Source: an uncultured Lachnospiraceae bacterium (GTDB taxonomy: Bacteria > Bacillota > Clostridia > Lachnospirales > Lachnospiraceae). From it: 64,000 bases of DNA. The stretch's first letter is position 1. The number at the start of each line of letters is the position of its first letter. Shown one piece after another: positions 26,080 to 35,873 of this stretch. The stretch covers positions 73,648 through 137,647 of the forward strand of contig CAJTPM010000010.1 of NCBI GenBank assembly GCA_910578085.1. The letters are read 5' to 3'. The translations under genes were made by a program, and so were the position numbers. Under the pieces are notes generated by a model. That model did no database searches and was not told the origin of the DNA. It was given only the letters and a program-made list of their open reading frames with translations.

Positions 26080-26523
26080 AAAAATCCTTTCTTTTGTTGA
26101 GTACAGGTACAAAAATAAATAAGTTACAGTCTGTGAAAAATCAGCGAAAGCTATGGCGATTTGCCTGAATTACGGGACATGACGGAGAGTCTGTCCGAAT
26201 TGCTTTATAGGAGATACTATTTGCTATGAAGAGATTTTCAAAAGCAACAGTTCTCTTTTTGTTTTCACAGATTGAGTATAGCAGAATGGGAAGAGTCTGA
26301 CAAGTGCATTTTTATCTCAGTCAGGATAAAGCAGTTGTTTGGTTGCTGTTTATTTATAATGTCAGATCTGATAAGTTTCATCAGCTGGCATTGATGCAGG
26401 TGGATGCCTTGTGATAAAATCAATATGTTCACAGGTGTTCAGTTGGAAATATGTGCAGGAACATGGGTTTGCTGAGAAGCGAGTAAAAATATATGGAACA
26501 TGTTTTGGCGTAGGGACAAATGA
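26080..26523. other. Intergenic region without recognised content
   Basis: 444 bp between the divergent Rpn-like and beta-lactamase genes. It is AT-rich and should carry both promoters. No confident -35/-10 pair, structured RNA or remnant gene could be picked out. Confidence 0.4.
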
Positions 26524-27708
26524 ATGATGAAAGAAATAATAGATATGAAATGTAATTGTGTCAGAGAAAATAGTGAGCAGATATGTTTTTTTTCATATTT
26601 CAGGATGCTTGCCTGCATGCTGTTAAGTGCTTTTCTGCTGACGGGCTGTGTCGGCAGTCATAACGCAGAGGAAGGGATTCTTACAGAGGCGGAAACAGAA
26701 AAGATGGAGCAGAGAAGTACGGAGGGAGTGGATGACGAATCAGGAAATGTTTCAGAGGGAACGGAAGGCAAATCAGGAGATGCCTCGGAGAGAGCAGACG
26801 ACGGAACAGGAGCGGCTTTTGAGGAAGAAGGTAAATCAGGAGATGCTTTATCAGGGACAGCTGGGGAATCGGGCGATATTTTACTGGAAGACGACACGGA
26901 AGATGCCGATCGGGGTATTGCGGCAGAGCCGGAGATCCTGGACGCAGACTGGTCAGAGTATTTTGACGGCTTAAATGGGGCGGCAGTTATCTATGACAGT
27001 TCCGCATGTCGGTATACGGTTTATAACAGTGAACTTGCATCAACACGGAGATCCCCCTGTTCTACTTTTAAGATCATATCCTCTCTGGTCGCGCTGGAAA
27101 GCGGAATCATAGAGCCGGAAGATTCCAGGCGCACGTGGAGCGGTGAAATATTCTGGAACGGGGACTGGAACAGAGACATTGACTTTGAGGAAGCTTTTCG
27201 GACTTCCTGTGTATGGTATTACAGGGAGGTTATAAATGATATTGGAAAGGACAGGATGCAGGAGGAATTGAACAGACTGCAGTATGGAAACTGCGATATT
27301 TCCGACTGGGAGGGGCGGCTGAATACAAACAATAATAACCGGGCTCTGACAGGTTTCTGGCTCGAATCGTCTCTGCTTATTTCCCCGATAGAGCAGGTGG
27401 AGGTCATGGAACGGATTTTTGGTGAAAATTCTGATTATCCGGAGGAGATTCGGAATGAATTAAAGCAGGTCATGTCGGTGCCGGATCAGGATAAAAAGGA
27501 TCTTTTCTTATATGGAAAAACAGGGATGGGAAAGGCGGAGGGCATTGTTGTAGATGCCTGGTTTACGGGATTTGCAGAAAGACCGGAGGGAAATCTGTAT
27601 TTTTGCGTCTATCTTGGGAGAACGGACGGTATGAATGTGTCCAGTTCTCTGGCGAAGGAGATTGCAGTCCGGCTTGTGGAAGATTATGAGCGGAAAAATG
27701 ACGGTTGA
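26524..27708 (+). CDS. Class D (OXA-like) beta-lactamase as a lipoprotein
   Basis: 394 residues. All class D motifs are in order: S180-T-F-K183 (catalytic serine and the lysine that is carbamylated in the family), S228-C-V230, Y254-G-N256, FWLESSLLIS near 278-287, and K332-T-G334. The enzyme hydrolyses beta-lactams through an acyl-serine. The N-terminus has a lipobox LLTGC with the lipidated Cys at 42, then about 95 residues of acidic Gly/Ser/Asp/Glu low-complexity linker holding SGDA-type repeats, which tethers the domain outside the membrane. It belongs with the chromosomal class D enzymes of Clostridia; a penicillin-sensing role instead of resistance is possible. The start at 26524 has AGGGA upstream. 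Confidence 0.9.
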   Translation: MMKEIIDMKCNCVRENSEQICFFSYFRMLACMLLSAFLLTGCVGSHNAEEGILTEAETEKMEQRSTEGVDDESGNVSEGTEGKSGDASERADDGTGAAFEEEGKSGDALSGTAGESGDILLEDDTEDADRGIAAEPEILDADWSEYFDGLNGAAVIYDSSACRYTVYNSELASTRRSPCSTFKIISSLVALESGIIEPEDSRRTWSGEIFWNGDWNRDIDFEEAFRTSCVWYYREVINDIGKDRMQEELNRLQYGNCDISDWEGRLNTNNNNRALTGFWLESSLLISPIEQVEVMERIFGENSDYPEEIRNELKQVMSVPDQDKKDLFLYGKTGMGKAEGIVVDAWFTGFAERPEGNLYFCVYLGRTDGMNVSSSLAKEIAVRLVEDYERKNDG

Positions 27709-27876
27709 CAGTAGCAGTGCAGGCGGGAAATGCAGGCATGAGATAGAGACAAACTCTGTAAATTGCCGGATAGCTTTGCCGCGGGTGAGTTCGGAGAACC
27801 TGTCAGGGATACAGATTAAAAAATGGCAGAGAGCAGATTATAGGGATCGAATAAATAGAAACGAAAGAGAGCATAT

Positions 27877-29505
27877 ATGAACACAGCAAAAAAGATACGC
27901 AGTGCGATCATACTTTTTATATTGTTGTGTATGGCCGCCTATCTGGGCATTGCATATTATTACATGGACGGGTTTTCGTTCGGCACCTGGATCAACGGTG
28001 TGTACTGCACCGGAAAAGATGTGGAGGAAGTCAACAGAGAGCTTCTCGAGAAAGATATTCAGGTAAAGCTTCAGGTGATTTATCCGATCTGCGGTGGGAA
28101 AGAGCAGCCGGAGGCGGAGAGAAAAAGCAGTCACTTTGTGCTGGATGAACGGACGGTGCAGTTTGATTATACAAAGCCGCTCAGCAAACTTCTGCAGAAA
28201 CAGAGACCGCTTTTCTGGGCGCAGAATCTGTTTTTGCCGGCGGGAGGCTATGAGCTGACGCCTGCGGTGATTCTGACAGAGAATGGGGAGGAAGAATTTG
28301 AGAAACAGTTTCTGGCAGATGAGATAGTGCAGGCGGAGCTGGAAAGAGAAGCCCGCATTCAGCTGGAAAGTGATGAGGCGGAGGGCTTTCGGCTCTATGA
28401 TGGAAAGAAGAACCGGTTCGATGAAAAAAAGGCGCTACAGGAGTGCATGACAGCGATAAAACAGGGGGAGGAGAGTATCCTTCTCTCCGCAGCATGCTAT
28501 TACGATATGGAAGCGAATACTGAGGAAAAAGAACAGGAGGCTCTATACCGGGAATTGCAGGAATTTCTGGATTTCGAGATCGTCTATGATATGGGCGCAG
28601 AGCAGGTAAGGTTTGACAGGAAGGCACTGGTTTATCTACTGAAAATCCGGGAGGAGAGAGAGGCTGGATCCGTCAGGGAGGAAAACCGTGGAGAAGAGAC
28701 GGCAGCGCAGGAAAAGGAAAACGGCAAAGAAACGGCAGTAGCGCAGGAAAAGGAAGGAAACAGAGAGAAAACGGCAGATCGGAAAGAAGAAAAAAGCAGG
28801 GAGAAAGCGACAGGCCGGGAAGTGGGGAACGGTGCGCTCTCATTTGTACGGGATGCGGCGGGAGGATTTGTCTGGGACGAGGAGAAAGTGACGGCGGCCA
28901 TCGATACACTGGCTGATCGTTATGATACTTACGGAAAGCCCAGACAGTTTACTACAACGGACGGTGATGTGATCACGCTGGAAAAGGGAAATTACGGTAC
29001 TGAACTGAATAAAAAGGCGGAAGTGAAATGGCTGTCGGAGGCACTTGCGGAGAGAAAGAGCGAAACCCATGTTCCGGACTATGTGCGGGAAGCCTATGCC
29101 AGAGGAGAGAACGACATTGGAGAAACCTATATTGAGATCAATATGACAGAGCAGAAACTGTGGTTTTATCAGGCGGGAAAAGTGGAGATCGAGACGCCCA
29201 TCGTCACCGGCAACATGATGCGGCGCCGAGCTACGCCGGAGGGTGTATATTATGTCTATGCAAAACAGAAAAACCGGATCCTGCGGGGACCGGGATACGC
29301 CTCCCATGTTAATTACTGGATGCCGGTAAAGGGCGGCGTGGGCATTCACGACGCGCTCTGGCGGGATGAATTCGGCGGGGAGATCTATAAAAAGGATGGA
29401 TCTCACGGATGCATCAACCTGCCTCTTGAGGCGGCGGAAAAGCTGTATGGGATGATAGAGGTGGGCGTGCCGGTGGTGATGTACTATGAGGAAGAGGAAC
29501 CCTGA
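27877..29505 (+). CDS. L,D-transpeptidase (YkuD domain) with N-terminal PG-binding region
   Basis: 542 residues. A membrane helix (residues 9-28) leaves the rest outside. Residues 30-250 resemble the peptidoglycan-binding PG_4-type domain found with clostridial L,D-transpeptidases. A Glu/Lys/Arg-rich repetitive insert (about 265-310) follows, then a second PG_4-like unit, and the YkuD catalytic domain from about 405 (TYIEINMTEQKLWFY). The active site motif SHGCINLP places the catalytic Cys near 512. It makes 3-3 crosslinks that classical penicillins do not block well. It follows the beta-lactamase gene by 168 nt. Confidence 0.92.
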   Translation: MNTAKKIRSAIILFILLCMAAYLGIAYYYMDGFSFGTWINGVYCTGKDVEEVNRELLEKDIQVKLQVIYPICGGKEQPEAERKSSHFVLDERTVQFDYTKPLSKLLQKQRPLFWAQNLFLPAGGYELTPAVILTENGEEEFEKQFLADEIVQAELEREARIQLESDEAEGFRLYDGKKNRFDEKKALQECMTAIKQGEESILLSAACYYDMEANTEEKEQEALYRELQEFLDFEIVYDMGAEQVRFDRKALVYLLKIREEREAGSVREENRGEETAAQEKENGKETAVAQEKEGNREKTADRKEEKSREKATGREVGNGALSFVRDAAGGFVWDEEKVTAAIDTLADRYDTYGKPRQFTTTDGDVITLEKGNYGTELNKKAEVKWLSEALAERKSETHVPDYVREAYARGENDIGETYIEINMTEQKLWFYQAGKVEIETPIVTGNMMRRRATPEGVYYVYAKQKNRILRGPGYASHVNYWMPVKGGVGIHDALWRDEFGGEIYKKDGSHGCINLPLEAAEKLYGMIEVGVPVVMYYEEEEP

Positions 29506-29645
29506 GAGGTCAGAAAAACTTTGATTTTAGACAGAGAAATCGTCAATGTGGCTGAAGGCGGAGAGATCAGAAAGCATATCAAAAGATGCAGACGCATATC
29601 AGAAAAGTGCGTGCTGCGCTTGATATAGATTATATATAGGAGGAA

Positions 29646-30626
29646 ATGAAATTAAAAACTTACAATTGGGCAACTCTCGGATGTGGCGTCATTGCCAATC
29701 AGCTGGCGCAGGCGATGGAAAAGGAGGGGCGTACGCTCTACGGCATAGCGAACAGAACTTATCAGAAGGCTGTCGATTTTGCCGAAAAGTATAATGTCTC
29801 CAGGGTTTATGAGAGTATGGAGGAGTTATACACAGATAAAAATGTAGATATAATCTATATTTCGACTCCACACAATACACATATCCAGTTTTTGCGCGAA
29901 GCACTGAAGCATGGAAAACATGTTATCTGCGAAAAATCTATTACATTAAATTCAGAGGAACTGGAGGAAGCAAAAAAACTGGCGGAAGAAAATCATGTGG
30001 TTCTGGGGGAGGCGATGACAATCTATCATATGCCTCTTTATAAAAAACTGCAGGAACTGATGCGAAGCGGAGAACTGGGTGAACTCAGGATGGTTCAGAT
30101 GAATTTTGGCAGTTATAAAGAATACGATATGAAAAACCGCTTTTTTAATCCGGATCTGGCCGGTGGAGCTTTGTTGGATATCGGTGTGTACGCGCTTTCC
30201 TTTATCCGCTGGTTTATGTCGGAAAAACCGGATCAGGTTGTGTCGCAGGTGAAATTTGCTCCCAGCAGCGTCGATGAACTGGCGGGAATCCTGCTGATGA
30301 ACCCTGTTGGAGAGATGGCGACAGCGGCGCTTTCCCTTCATACGAAGCAGCCAAAGAGAGGAATGGTCGCTTTTGAGAAAGGCTATATTGAAGTTTGTGA
30401 ATATCCGAGGGCAGACAGGGCGGTGGTGACTTACACAGAGAGCGGGGAACAGAAAGTGATCGAGTGCGGAAAAACGGCAGATGCGCTGCAGTATGAGATA
30501 CGTGATATGGAACAGGCCGTGTCGGGTGGAGCAGACGAGATGCATCTGGATTATACTTCGGATGTCATGTCGATTATGACTGAGATAAGAAAAGCATGGG
30601 GACTGGCTTATCCGGAAGAAAAATGA
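29646..30626 (+). CDS. Gfo/Idh/MocA-family oxidoreductase
   Basis: 326 residues; AGGAGGA precedes the start. The N-terminal Rossmann fold is shown by WATLGCGVIANQLAQAM, and the family signature EKPxxxx appears as CEKSITLNSEELEEA. The C-terminal half contains the GGALLDIGVYALSFIRWF motif (G-G-x-x-x-D-x-G-x-Y) of the dehydrogenase domain. Members oxidise or reduce sugars and polyols with NAD(P); the substrate cannot be told. It is not obviously part of the downstream serine operon, which has its own promoter. Confidence 0.92.
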   Translation: MKLKTYNWATLGCGVIANQLAQAMEKEGRTLYGIANRTYQKAVDFAEKYNVSRVYESMEELYTDKNVDIIYISTPHNTHIQFLREALKHGKHVICEKSITLNSEELEEAKKLAEENHVVLGEAMTIYHMPLYKKLQELMRSGELGELRMVQMNFGSYKEYDMKNRFFNPDLAGGALLDIGVYALSFIRWFMSEKPDQVVSQVKFAPSSVDELAGILLMNPVGEMATAALSLHTKQPKRGMVAFEKGYIEVCEYPRADRAVVTYTESGEQKVIECGKTADALQYEIRDMEQAVSGGADEMHLDYTSDVMSIMTEIRKAWGLAYPEEK

Positions 30627-30643
30627 TAATTGCAGATTCAAAG

Positions 30644-30672
30644 TTGACTTCTCCGCCCTGAAAAGGTAGAAT
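30644..30672 (+). promoter_or_regulatory. Promoter for serC-serA
   Basis: TTGACT (30644-30649), 17-nt spacer, TAGAAT (30667-30672), about 120 nt before serC. The leader contains a small palindrome (GTCAC-T-GTGAC) but no recognised riboswitch. Confidence 0.7.
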
Positions 30673-30794
30673 AAATATTTGGCGGGGCAGATGTGCAGGA
30701 AAGAGCATACACTGTCACTGTGACACATAACAATAGAATACTTGCAAAACGTGGATTTTATTGTATACAGACCAAACAGACTGGAGGAATGACC

Positions 30795-31877
30795 ATGGCA
30801 AGAGTATATAATTTTTCGGCTGGCCCTGCGGTGCTCCCGGAGGAAGTATTGAAAGAGGCTGCTGCCGAGATGCTGGACTATGAAGGGTGTGGCATGTCCG
30901 TGATGGAGATGAGCCACCGTTCGAAAGTGTTTGATAAGATTATCAAAGAGGCGGAGGCGGATCTGCGGGAACTGATGAATATTCCCGATAATTATAAGGT
31001 ACTGTTTCTGCAGGGCGGCGCAAGCCTTATCTTTGCATCGGTGCCCATGAATCTGATGAAGAATAAGAAGGCGGGCTATATCCTGACAGGGCAGTGGGCG
31101 AAGAAGGCTTATCAGGAGGCGAAACTCTACGGCGAGGCCATAGAACTGGCTTCCTCTGCGGATCAGACCTTCTCCTACATACCGGACTGTTCCGATCTGG
31201 ATATCCCGGCGGATCTGGACTATGTCTATATCTGTGAGAATAATACGATCTATGGTACAAAATACCATACGCTGCCGGATACAAAGGGGAAGATCCTTGT
31301 GGCGGATGTTTCTTCCTGTTTTCTGTCTGAGCCGGTGGATGTGACAAAGTACGGACTGATCTACGCGGGAGTACAGAAAAACGTAGGGCCTGCGGGCGTG
31401 CAGATCGTGATCATCCGTGAGGATCTGATCTCTGATGAGGTATTGCCCGGTACGCCGACGATGATGAAGTTCAAAACCCATGCCGATAACGATTCCCTCT
31501 ACAATACGCCGCCCTGCTACGGCATCTATATCTGCGGCAAGGTGTTCAAATGGCTGAAGGCCATGGGGGGCCTTTCGGAGATGAAGCGCCGGAATGAGGA
31601 GAAGGCGAAAGTGCTCTATGATTTTCTGGATGAGAGCAATCTGTTCAAGGGAACTGTCAGGAAAGAGGATCGTTCTCTGATGAATGTGCCTTTTGTGACG
31701 GGGGATGCGGAACTGGATGCATTGTTTGTGGCGGAGGCAAAAAAGGCCGGGTTCGAGAACCTGAAAGGACATCGTACGGTTGGTGGTATGCGGGCTTCCA
31801 TCTACAATGCCATGCCGAAGGAAGGCGTGGAAGCGCTGGTGGCGTTTATGAGGAAATTTGAGGAAGAGCATAGGTAG
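30795..31877 (+). CDS. serC: Phosphoserine aminotransferase
   Basis: 360 residues. The start at 30795 is chosen since GGAGG is 7 nt upstream; the ATG at 30789 is too close. It transaminates 3-phosphohydroxypyruvate to phosphoserine with PLP. Visible features are the N-terminal YNFSAGPAVLPEEVL, MSVMEMSHRS, the PLP-lysine region GLIYAGVQKNVGPAGVQIVII, and TPPCYGIYICGKVFKW. It is 41 nt ahead of serA and forms a serine biosynthesis operon with it. Confidence 0.97.
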   Translation: MARVYNFSAGPAVLPEEVLKEAAAEMLDYEGCGMSVMEMSHRSKVFDKIIKEAEADLRELMNIPDNYKVLFLQGGASLIFASVPMNLMKNKKAGYILTGQWAKKAYQEAKLYGEAIELASSADQTFSYIPDCSDLDIPADLDYVYICENNTIYGTKYHTLPDTKGKILVADVSSCFLSEPVDVTKYGLIYAGVQKNVGPAGVQIVIIREDLISDEVLPGTPTMMKFKTHADNDSLYNTPPCYGIYICGKVFKWLKAMGGLSEMKRRNEEKAKVLYDFLDESNLFKGTVRKEDRSLMNVPFVTGDAELDALFVAEAKKAGFENLKGHRTVGGMRASIYNAMPKEGVEALVAFMRKFEEEHR

Positions 31878-31918
31878 CAGCGTGTGAGTGCAGAACTGGA
31901 ATAAGATTGGAGATGGAT

Positions 31919-33082
31919 ATGTACAAATATCATTGCTTAAATCCCATCGCGAAGGTGGGGCTTGACCGGTTTACACCGGACTATACAAAGACAAACGAGA
32001 TCACGGAGGCAGACGGGATCCTGGTGCGAAGCGCATCCATGCATGAGATGGATCTGCCGGAAAATCTTCTGGCTGTGGCCAGAGCCGGGGCAGGCGTCAA
32101 CAACATTCCGTTAGAGAAATGCGCAGAGAGAGGGATTGTTGTCTTTAATACGCCCGGGGCCAACGCCAACGGCGTGAAGGAGTTAGTGATCGCCGGGATG
32201 CTGCTTGCTTCCCGGGATGTGGTGGGCGGTATCGAGTGGGTGAAGTCCGAGGCGGACAATGCGGATATCGGGAAGGCTGCGGAGAAAGAGAAAAAGAAAT
32301 TCGCGGGAACCGAGCTGGAAGGCAAGAAGTTAGGTATCATCGGCCTGGGCGCTATCGGTGTGCGGGTGGCCAACGTGGCGAAGCATATGGGGATGGAAGT
32401 TTACGGTTACGATCCTTATGTTTCTGTGGATGCGGCATGGAATTTAAGCCGCGATGTACACCATGTGTTAAATGTGGACGATATCTATGAGTATTGTGAT
32501 ATCATTACGATCCATGTGCCGCTGATGGATGCCACAAGGGGCATGGTAGGGGAGGAGGCCGTGGCGAAGATGAAGCGCGGCGTGATCCTCTTAAATTTTG
32601 CCAGAGATGTGCTGATGGATGAAAAGGCGGTGTTAAAGGGCATTCGTTCCGGTAAGATACGGAAGTATGTGACGGATTTCCCGAATACCATCACGGCAGG
32701 ACAGGAGGGATGTATCGTGATCCCTCATCTGGGAGCTTCCACCGAGGAGTCCGAGGATAACTGCGCAAAGATGGCGGTGAAAGAACTGCGGAATTATCTG
32801 GAAAACGGCAATATCATCAATTCCGTGAACTTCCCGAACTGCGATATGGGTATGTGCACGAAGGCGGGCCGTATTGCGGTGTTCCATAAGAATATCGCCA
32901 ATATGATCACGAAATTTACGTCTATTCTGGGCGATGCTGGTATCAACATCTCCGACATGACCAATAAGTCCAGGGGGGAGTTTGCCTACACAATGCTTGA
33001 CGTGGAGACAAAGCCGGATGAGGAGCTGATCGGGAAACTGCGCGGTGTGAAGGGGGTGTTCCGTGTCAGGGTTGTGAAATAA
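31919..33082 (+). CDS. serA: D-3-phosphoglycerate dehydrogenase, short form with ACT domain
   Basis: 387 residues from the ATG at 31919 (GGAG 6 nt upstream; ATG 31913 is possible). It oxidises 3-phosphoglycerate with NAD+, the first step to serine. The D-2-hydroxyacid dehydrogenase fold shows LGIIGLGAIGVRVANVAKHMG (NAD site), LLNFARDVLMDE (catalytic Arg) and IPHLGASTEESEDNCA (catalytic His). A C-terminal ACT-like domain (about 320-387) lets serine regulate it in the family. This lacks the intermediate domain of the long bacterial form. Confidence 0.95.
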   Translation: MYKYHCLNPIAKVGLDRFTPDYTKTNEITEADGILVRSASMHEMDLPENLLAVARAGAGVNNIPLEKCAERGIVVFNTPGANANGVKELVIAGMLLASRDVVGGIEWVKSEADNADIGKAAEKEKKKFAGTELEGKKLGIIGLGAIGVRVANVAKHMGMEVYGYDPYVSVDAAWNLSRDVHHVLNVDDIYEYCDIITIHVPLMDATRGMVGEEAVAKMKRGVILLNFARDVLMDEKAVLKGIRSGKIRKYVTDFPNTITAGQEGCIVIPHLGASTEESEDNCAKMAVKELRNYLENGNIINSVNFPNCDMGMCTKAGRIAVFHKNIANMITKFTSILGDAGINISDMTNKSRGEFAYTMLDVETKPDEELIGKLRGVKGVFRVRVVK

Positions 33083-33101
33083 AGGATAGAAAACGGATAA
33101 G

Positions 33102-33131
33102 AAAAGCACCGGTCAAACGTCGGTGCTTTTT
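33102..33131 (+). terminator. Terminator after serA
   Basis: AAAAGCACCG (33102-33111) pairs with CGGTGCTTTT (33121-33130) around a 9-nt loop, with a short T tail. Confidence 0.9.
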
Positions 33132-33175
33132 AGCAATGACAGGAGAAAGACAAAAGAAAGAGGGGGAGAAGAACA

Positions 33176-34897
33176 ATGGCGGAAGACGGCAGAAAAAATG
33201 CGGTCATTGAGTTTGAAGATTTTTCATTCCAGTATTTCAGTCAGGCGGAGCCTACGCTGCATGGTATTGATCTGAAGATCTATGAGGGGGAGAAGGTACT
33301 GATCGTCGGTCCCAGCGGCAGCGGAAAAAGTACTATCGGGCACTGCCTAAATGGGTTGATTCCTTTTTCCTACCATGGAAATGTGGAGGGTTCTCTGAAG
33401 ATCTGCGGGAAGGAAACGAAGGAGATGAATATTTTCGAGCTGTCCAAGCGGGTGGGGACCGTGCTGCAGGATGCGGACGGACAGTTTATCGGGCTGACCG
33501 TGGGGGAGGACATCGCCTTTGCGCTGGAAAACGATCTGGTAAAGCAGGGTGAGATGAAAGAGACCGTGCAGAAAGTGGCTGATATGGTGGATATGGGAAC
33601 ACTGCTTAAGTCCTCGCCCTTTGAGCTCTCCGGCGGCCAGAAACAGCGGGTTGCCTTTGCAGGCGTGCTGGTGGACGATGTGGATATTCTGCTGTTTGAC
33701 GAGCCTCTGGCCAATCTGGACCCGGCCACGGGAAAGACGGCCATTGATCTGATCGACAGGGTGTGGAAAGAGTATCATAAGACTGTGGTGATCATCGAGC
33801 ACCGTCTGGAAGATGTACTGTACCGGGATGTGGATCGGATCGTATTGGTAAACGACGGGCGTATCGTGGCGGATATGACGCCGGATCAGATGATGGCGGC
33901 GGATATTCTGGGGAAATATGGTATCAGAGAGCCGCTCTATGTGACGGCATTGAAATATGCGGGGGTAAAGGTGGAGGAGGCTCACCGCGCCGGCCGGCTG
34001 GTTACCCTGGATATTCCTGCGGTGCAGGATGCGGTGCTTAAGTGGAGCAGCGAGACGCAGGAGAAAGAGAAGAAAGAGGAGCGCTCTGTGATCCTTTCGG
34101 CTGAGCATCTGCATTTCCAGTACACGAAGAAACGGAAGATCTTACAGGATATCAACTTTGAGATTCCGGAAGGTGAGATGGTCAGCATCGTGGGCACCAA
34201 CGGCGCGGGAAAGAGTACGCTCGCCAAGGTGATCTGCGGCTTTGTGACGGAGGATGAGGGAAAACTTCTCTACTGCGGGGAGGATATGAAAGGACAGACC
34301 ATCAGGGAGCGTTCCAAAATCATCAGTTATGTGATGCAGAACCCGAATCAGATGATCTGCAAACCCATGATCTACGACGAGGTGGCGCTGGGGCTTCGGT
34401 TAAACGGCGTGCCCGAGGAGGAGATCACAGAGCGGGTGGAGAGGGCGCTTAAGATCTGCGGTCTTTCCCCCTTTAAGAAATGGCCGATCTCCGCTTTGAG
34501 TTTCGGTCAGAAAAAGAGAGTGACCATCGCGTCCATGCTTGTGATGAATCCGAAGATCCTGATTCTGGACGAGCCCACGGCGGGGCAGGATTATCATCAT
34601 TACACGGAGATCATGGAGTTTTTGAAGAGCCTCAATGAATCCGGCGTGACGATCCTGATGATCACCCACGATATGCATCTGATGCTGGAGTATACGACAC
34701 ATGCCATTGTGATCTGCGACGGGAAAAAGATCGGGGACGCCAGCGCGGTGGAGATTTTGACGAATGAGGAGATCGCGGCCAGGGCAAATCTGAAAGTGAC
34801 GTCTCTCTACGAGCTGGCAAAACTGGTTGGGATTGAGGATGCCCAGGGCTTTGTGCAGAAGTTTATCGACTACGAAAGGAGGAACATGAGATCATGA
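33176..34897 (+). CDS. ECF transporter ATPase with two fused nucleotide-binding domains
   Basis: 573 residues. The first ATPase domain has Walker A GPSGSGKST, signature LSGGQKQR and Walker B ILLFDEPLANLD. The second has GTNGAGKST, a variant signature LSFGQKKR and LILDEPTAGQD. Fused EcfA1A2-like ATPases of this length energise ECF vitamin transporters, with the T subunit encoded next (4-nt overlap at 34894). The S component is not adjacent; a UPF0397-like one lies at 44005. The ATPase acts on the inner face of the membrane. Confidence 0.93.
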   Translation: MAEDGRKNAVIEFEDFSFQYFSQAEPTLHGIDLKIYEGEKVLIVGPSGSGKSTIGHCLNGLIPFSYHGNVEGSLKICGKETKEMNIFELSKRVGTVLQDADGQFIGLTVGEDIAFALENDLVKQGEMKETVQKVADMVDMGTLLKSSPFELSGGQKQRVAFAGVLVDDVDILLFDEPLANLDPATGKTAIDLIDRVWKEYHKTVVIIEHRLEDVLYRDVDRIVLVNDGRIVADMTPDQMMAADILGKYGIREPLYVTALKYAGVKVEEAHRAGRLVTLDIPAVQDAVLKWSSETQEKEKKEERSVILSAEHLHFQYTKKRKILQDINFEIPEGEMVSIVGTNGAGKSTLAKVICGFVTEDEGKLLYCGEDMKGQTIRERSKIISYVMQNPNQMICKPMIYDEVALGLRLNGVPEEEITERVERALKICGLSPFKKWPISALSFGQKKRVTIASMLVMNPKILILDEPTAGQDYHHYTEIMEFLKSLNESGVTILMITHDMHLMLEYTTHAIVICDGKKIGDASAVEILTNEEIAARANLKVTSLYELAKLVGIEDAQGFVQKFIDYERRNMRS

Positions 34898-35727
34898 AGG
34901 CAAAACTGTTCGACTATGTAGACAGAGATAATTTTATTTTTAATCTTTCGGGACTGACGAAGCTGTTCTGCTTTATTTTCATGACCTTTTCGGTGATGTT
35001 CTCCTATGATATCAGGTACATTCTGTTTGTCATGGTGGTATCGGCAATTATTTTCAAAGCTTCAGGGCTGCAGTTTAAGCAGATCAAGATCATGCTGATC
35101 TATGTGGTCATCTTTCTGTTTATGAATTTTGTGCTGACCTTTCTGTTCAGCCCCACCTACGGGACGGAGATTTACGGGACAAGGCATGAGCTGTTCCGGA
35201 TCACAAATTTTTATGTGGTGACCAAAGAACAGTTATTGTATCAAATCACGAAGACGACGAAATATGCGTCGGTGGTGCCGCTTGGGATGATCTTTCTTTT
35301 GACTACCAATCCCAGCGAGTTCGCGGCTTCCTTAAACCGGGTGGGGATCAGTTATAAGGCGTCCTATGCACTGTCGTTGACGCTGCGGTATTTTCCGGAT
35401 ATGATCAGAAATTATCAGGATATCGCGGTGGCGCAGCAGAGCAGGGGGTTGGATCTGTCCAAAAAGGAGAAGTTCGGCGTGCGGGTGAAAAATACGATGA
35501 ATATCTGTATTCCGCTGATTTTTTCTACGCTGGACCGCATCGAACTGATCAGCAACGCCATGGATTTGCGGGGGTTCGGGAAGCATAAAAAGAGGACCTG
35601 GTATGTGGCGAAGCCGATGAAGAAGGGTGACTGGGGTGCGCTGGTGTTCGGGGCGGCGATTCTGGCGGGATCGCTGTGTATGTCGTTTCTGGTGAATGGA
35701 TCGAGGTTTTGGAATCCGTTTGTGTGA
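34894..35727 (+). CDS. ECF transporter transmembrane (T) subunit, CbiQ/EcfT family
   Basis: 277 residues with five or six membrane helices. The two coupling motifs of EcfT proteins are present: QQSRGLD near residue 185 and DLRGFG near 226; both bind the ATPase grooves. Starts by ATGA-type overlap with the ATPase gene. Together they form the AT module of an ECF importer. A dispersed repeat (R3) begins on its stop codon. Confidence 0.93.
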   Translation: MKAKLFDYVDRDNFIFNLSGLTKLFCFIFMTFSVMFSYDIRYILFVMVVSAIIFKASGLQFKQIKIMLIYVVIFLFMNFVLTFLFSPTYGTEIYGTRHELFRITNFYVVTKEQLLYQITKTTKYASVVPLGMIFLLTTNPSEFAASLNRVGISYKASYALSLTLRYFPDMIRNYQDIAVAQQSRGLDLSKKEKFGVRVKNTMNICIPLIFSTLDRIELISNAMDLRGFGKHKKRTWYVAKPMKKGDWGALVFGAAILAGSLCMSFLVNGSRFWNPFV

Positions 35728-35873
35728 GTGCCGGACGCCCGGATAGAAATATCCCTTCCGCAACCCGCTCTCGCTTCGGGCTAAACGCAGCGGATGCTAA
35801 GCTCGTGAAATACCTCGCTAAGCACCGGCGTTTAGCAGAGTTGCTACAGGGATATTTCTATCCGGGCTGGTTG
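35727..35873 (+). repeat. Dispersed repeat R3, copy 2, with 20-bp terminal inverted repeats
   Basis: Arms 35737-35756 and 35848-35867 are perfect 20-bp reverse complements (outer end GCCCGGATAG, inner end ATCCCT). An inner stem GCTAAACGC pairs with GCGTTTAGC. It shares with 23165-23354 the ends (GTGCCGGACGCC; GGCTGGTTG) and internal blocks GATGCTAAGCTCG and CGCTAAGCACCGGCG, but the arm sequence is different. It overlaps the stop codon of the T-subunit gene. Confidence 0.88.

Noticed and set aside
29952..31871. A 639-codon open frame on the minus strand
   Set aside because: It mirrors the Gfo/Idh/MocA and serC genes across their intergenic gap. The residue pattern (Arg/His/Ile-rich) is typical of antisense frames, and both plus-strand genes are unmistakable.
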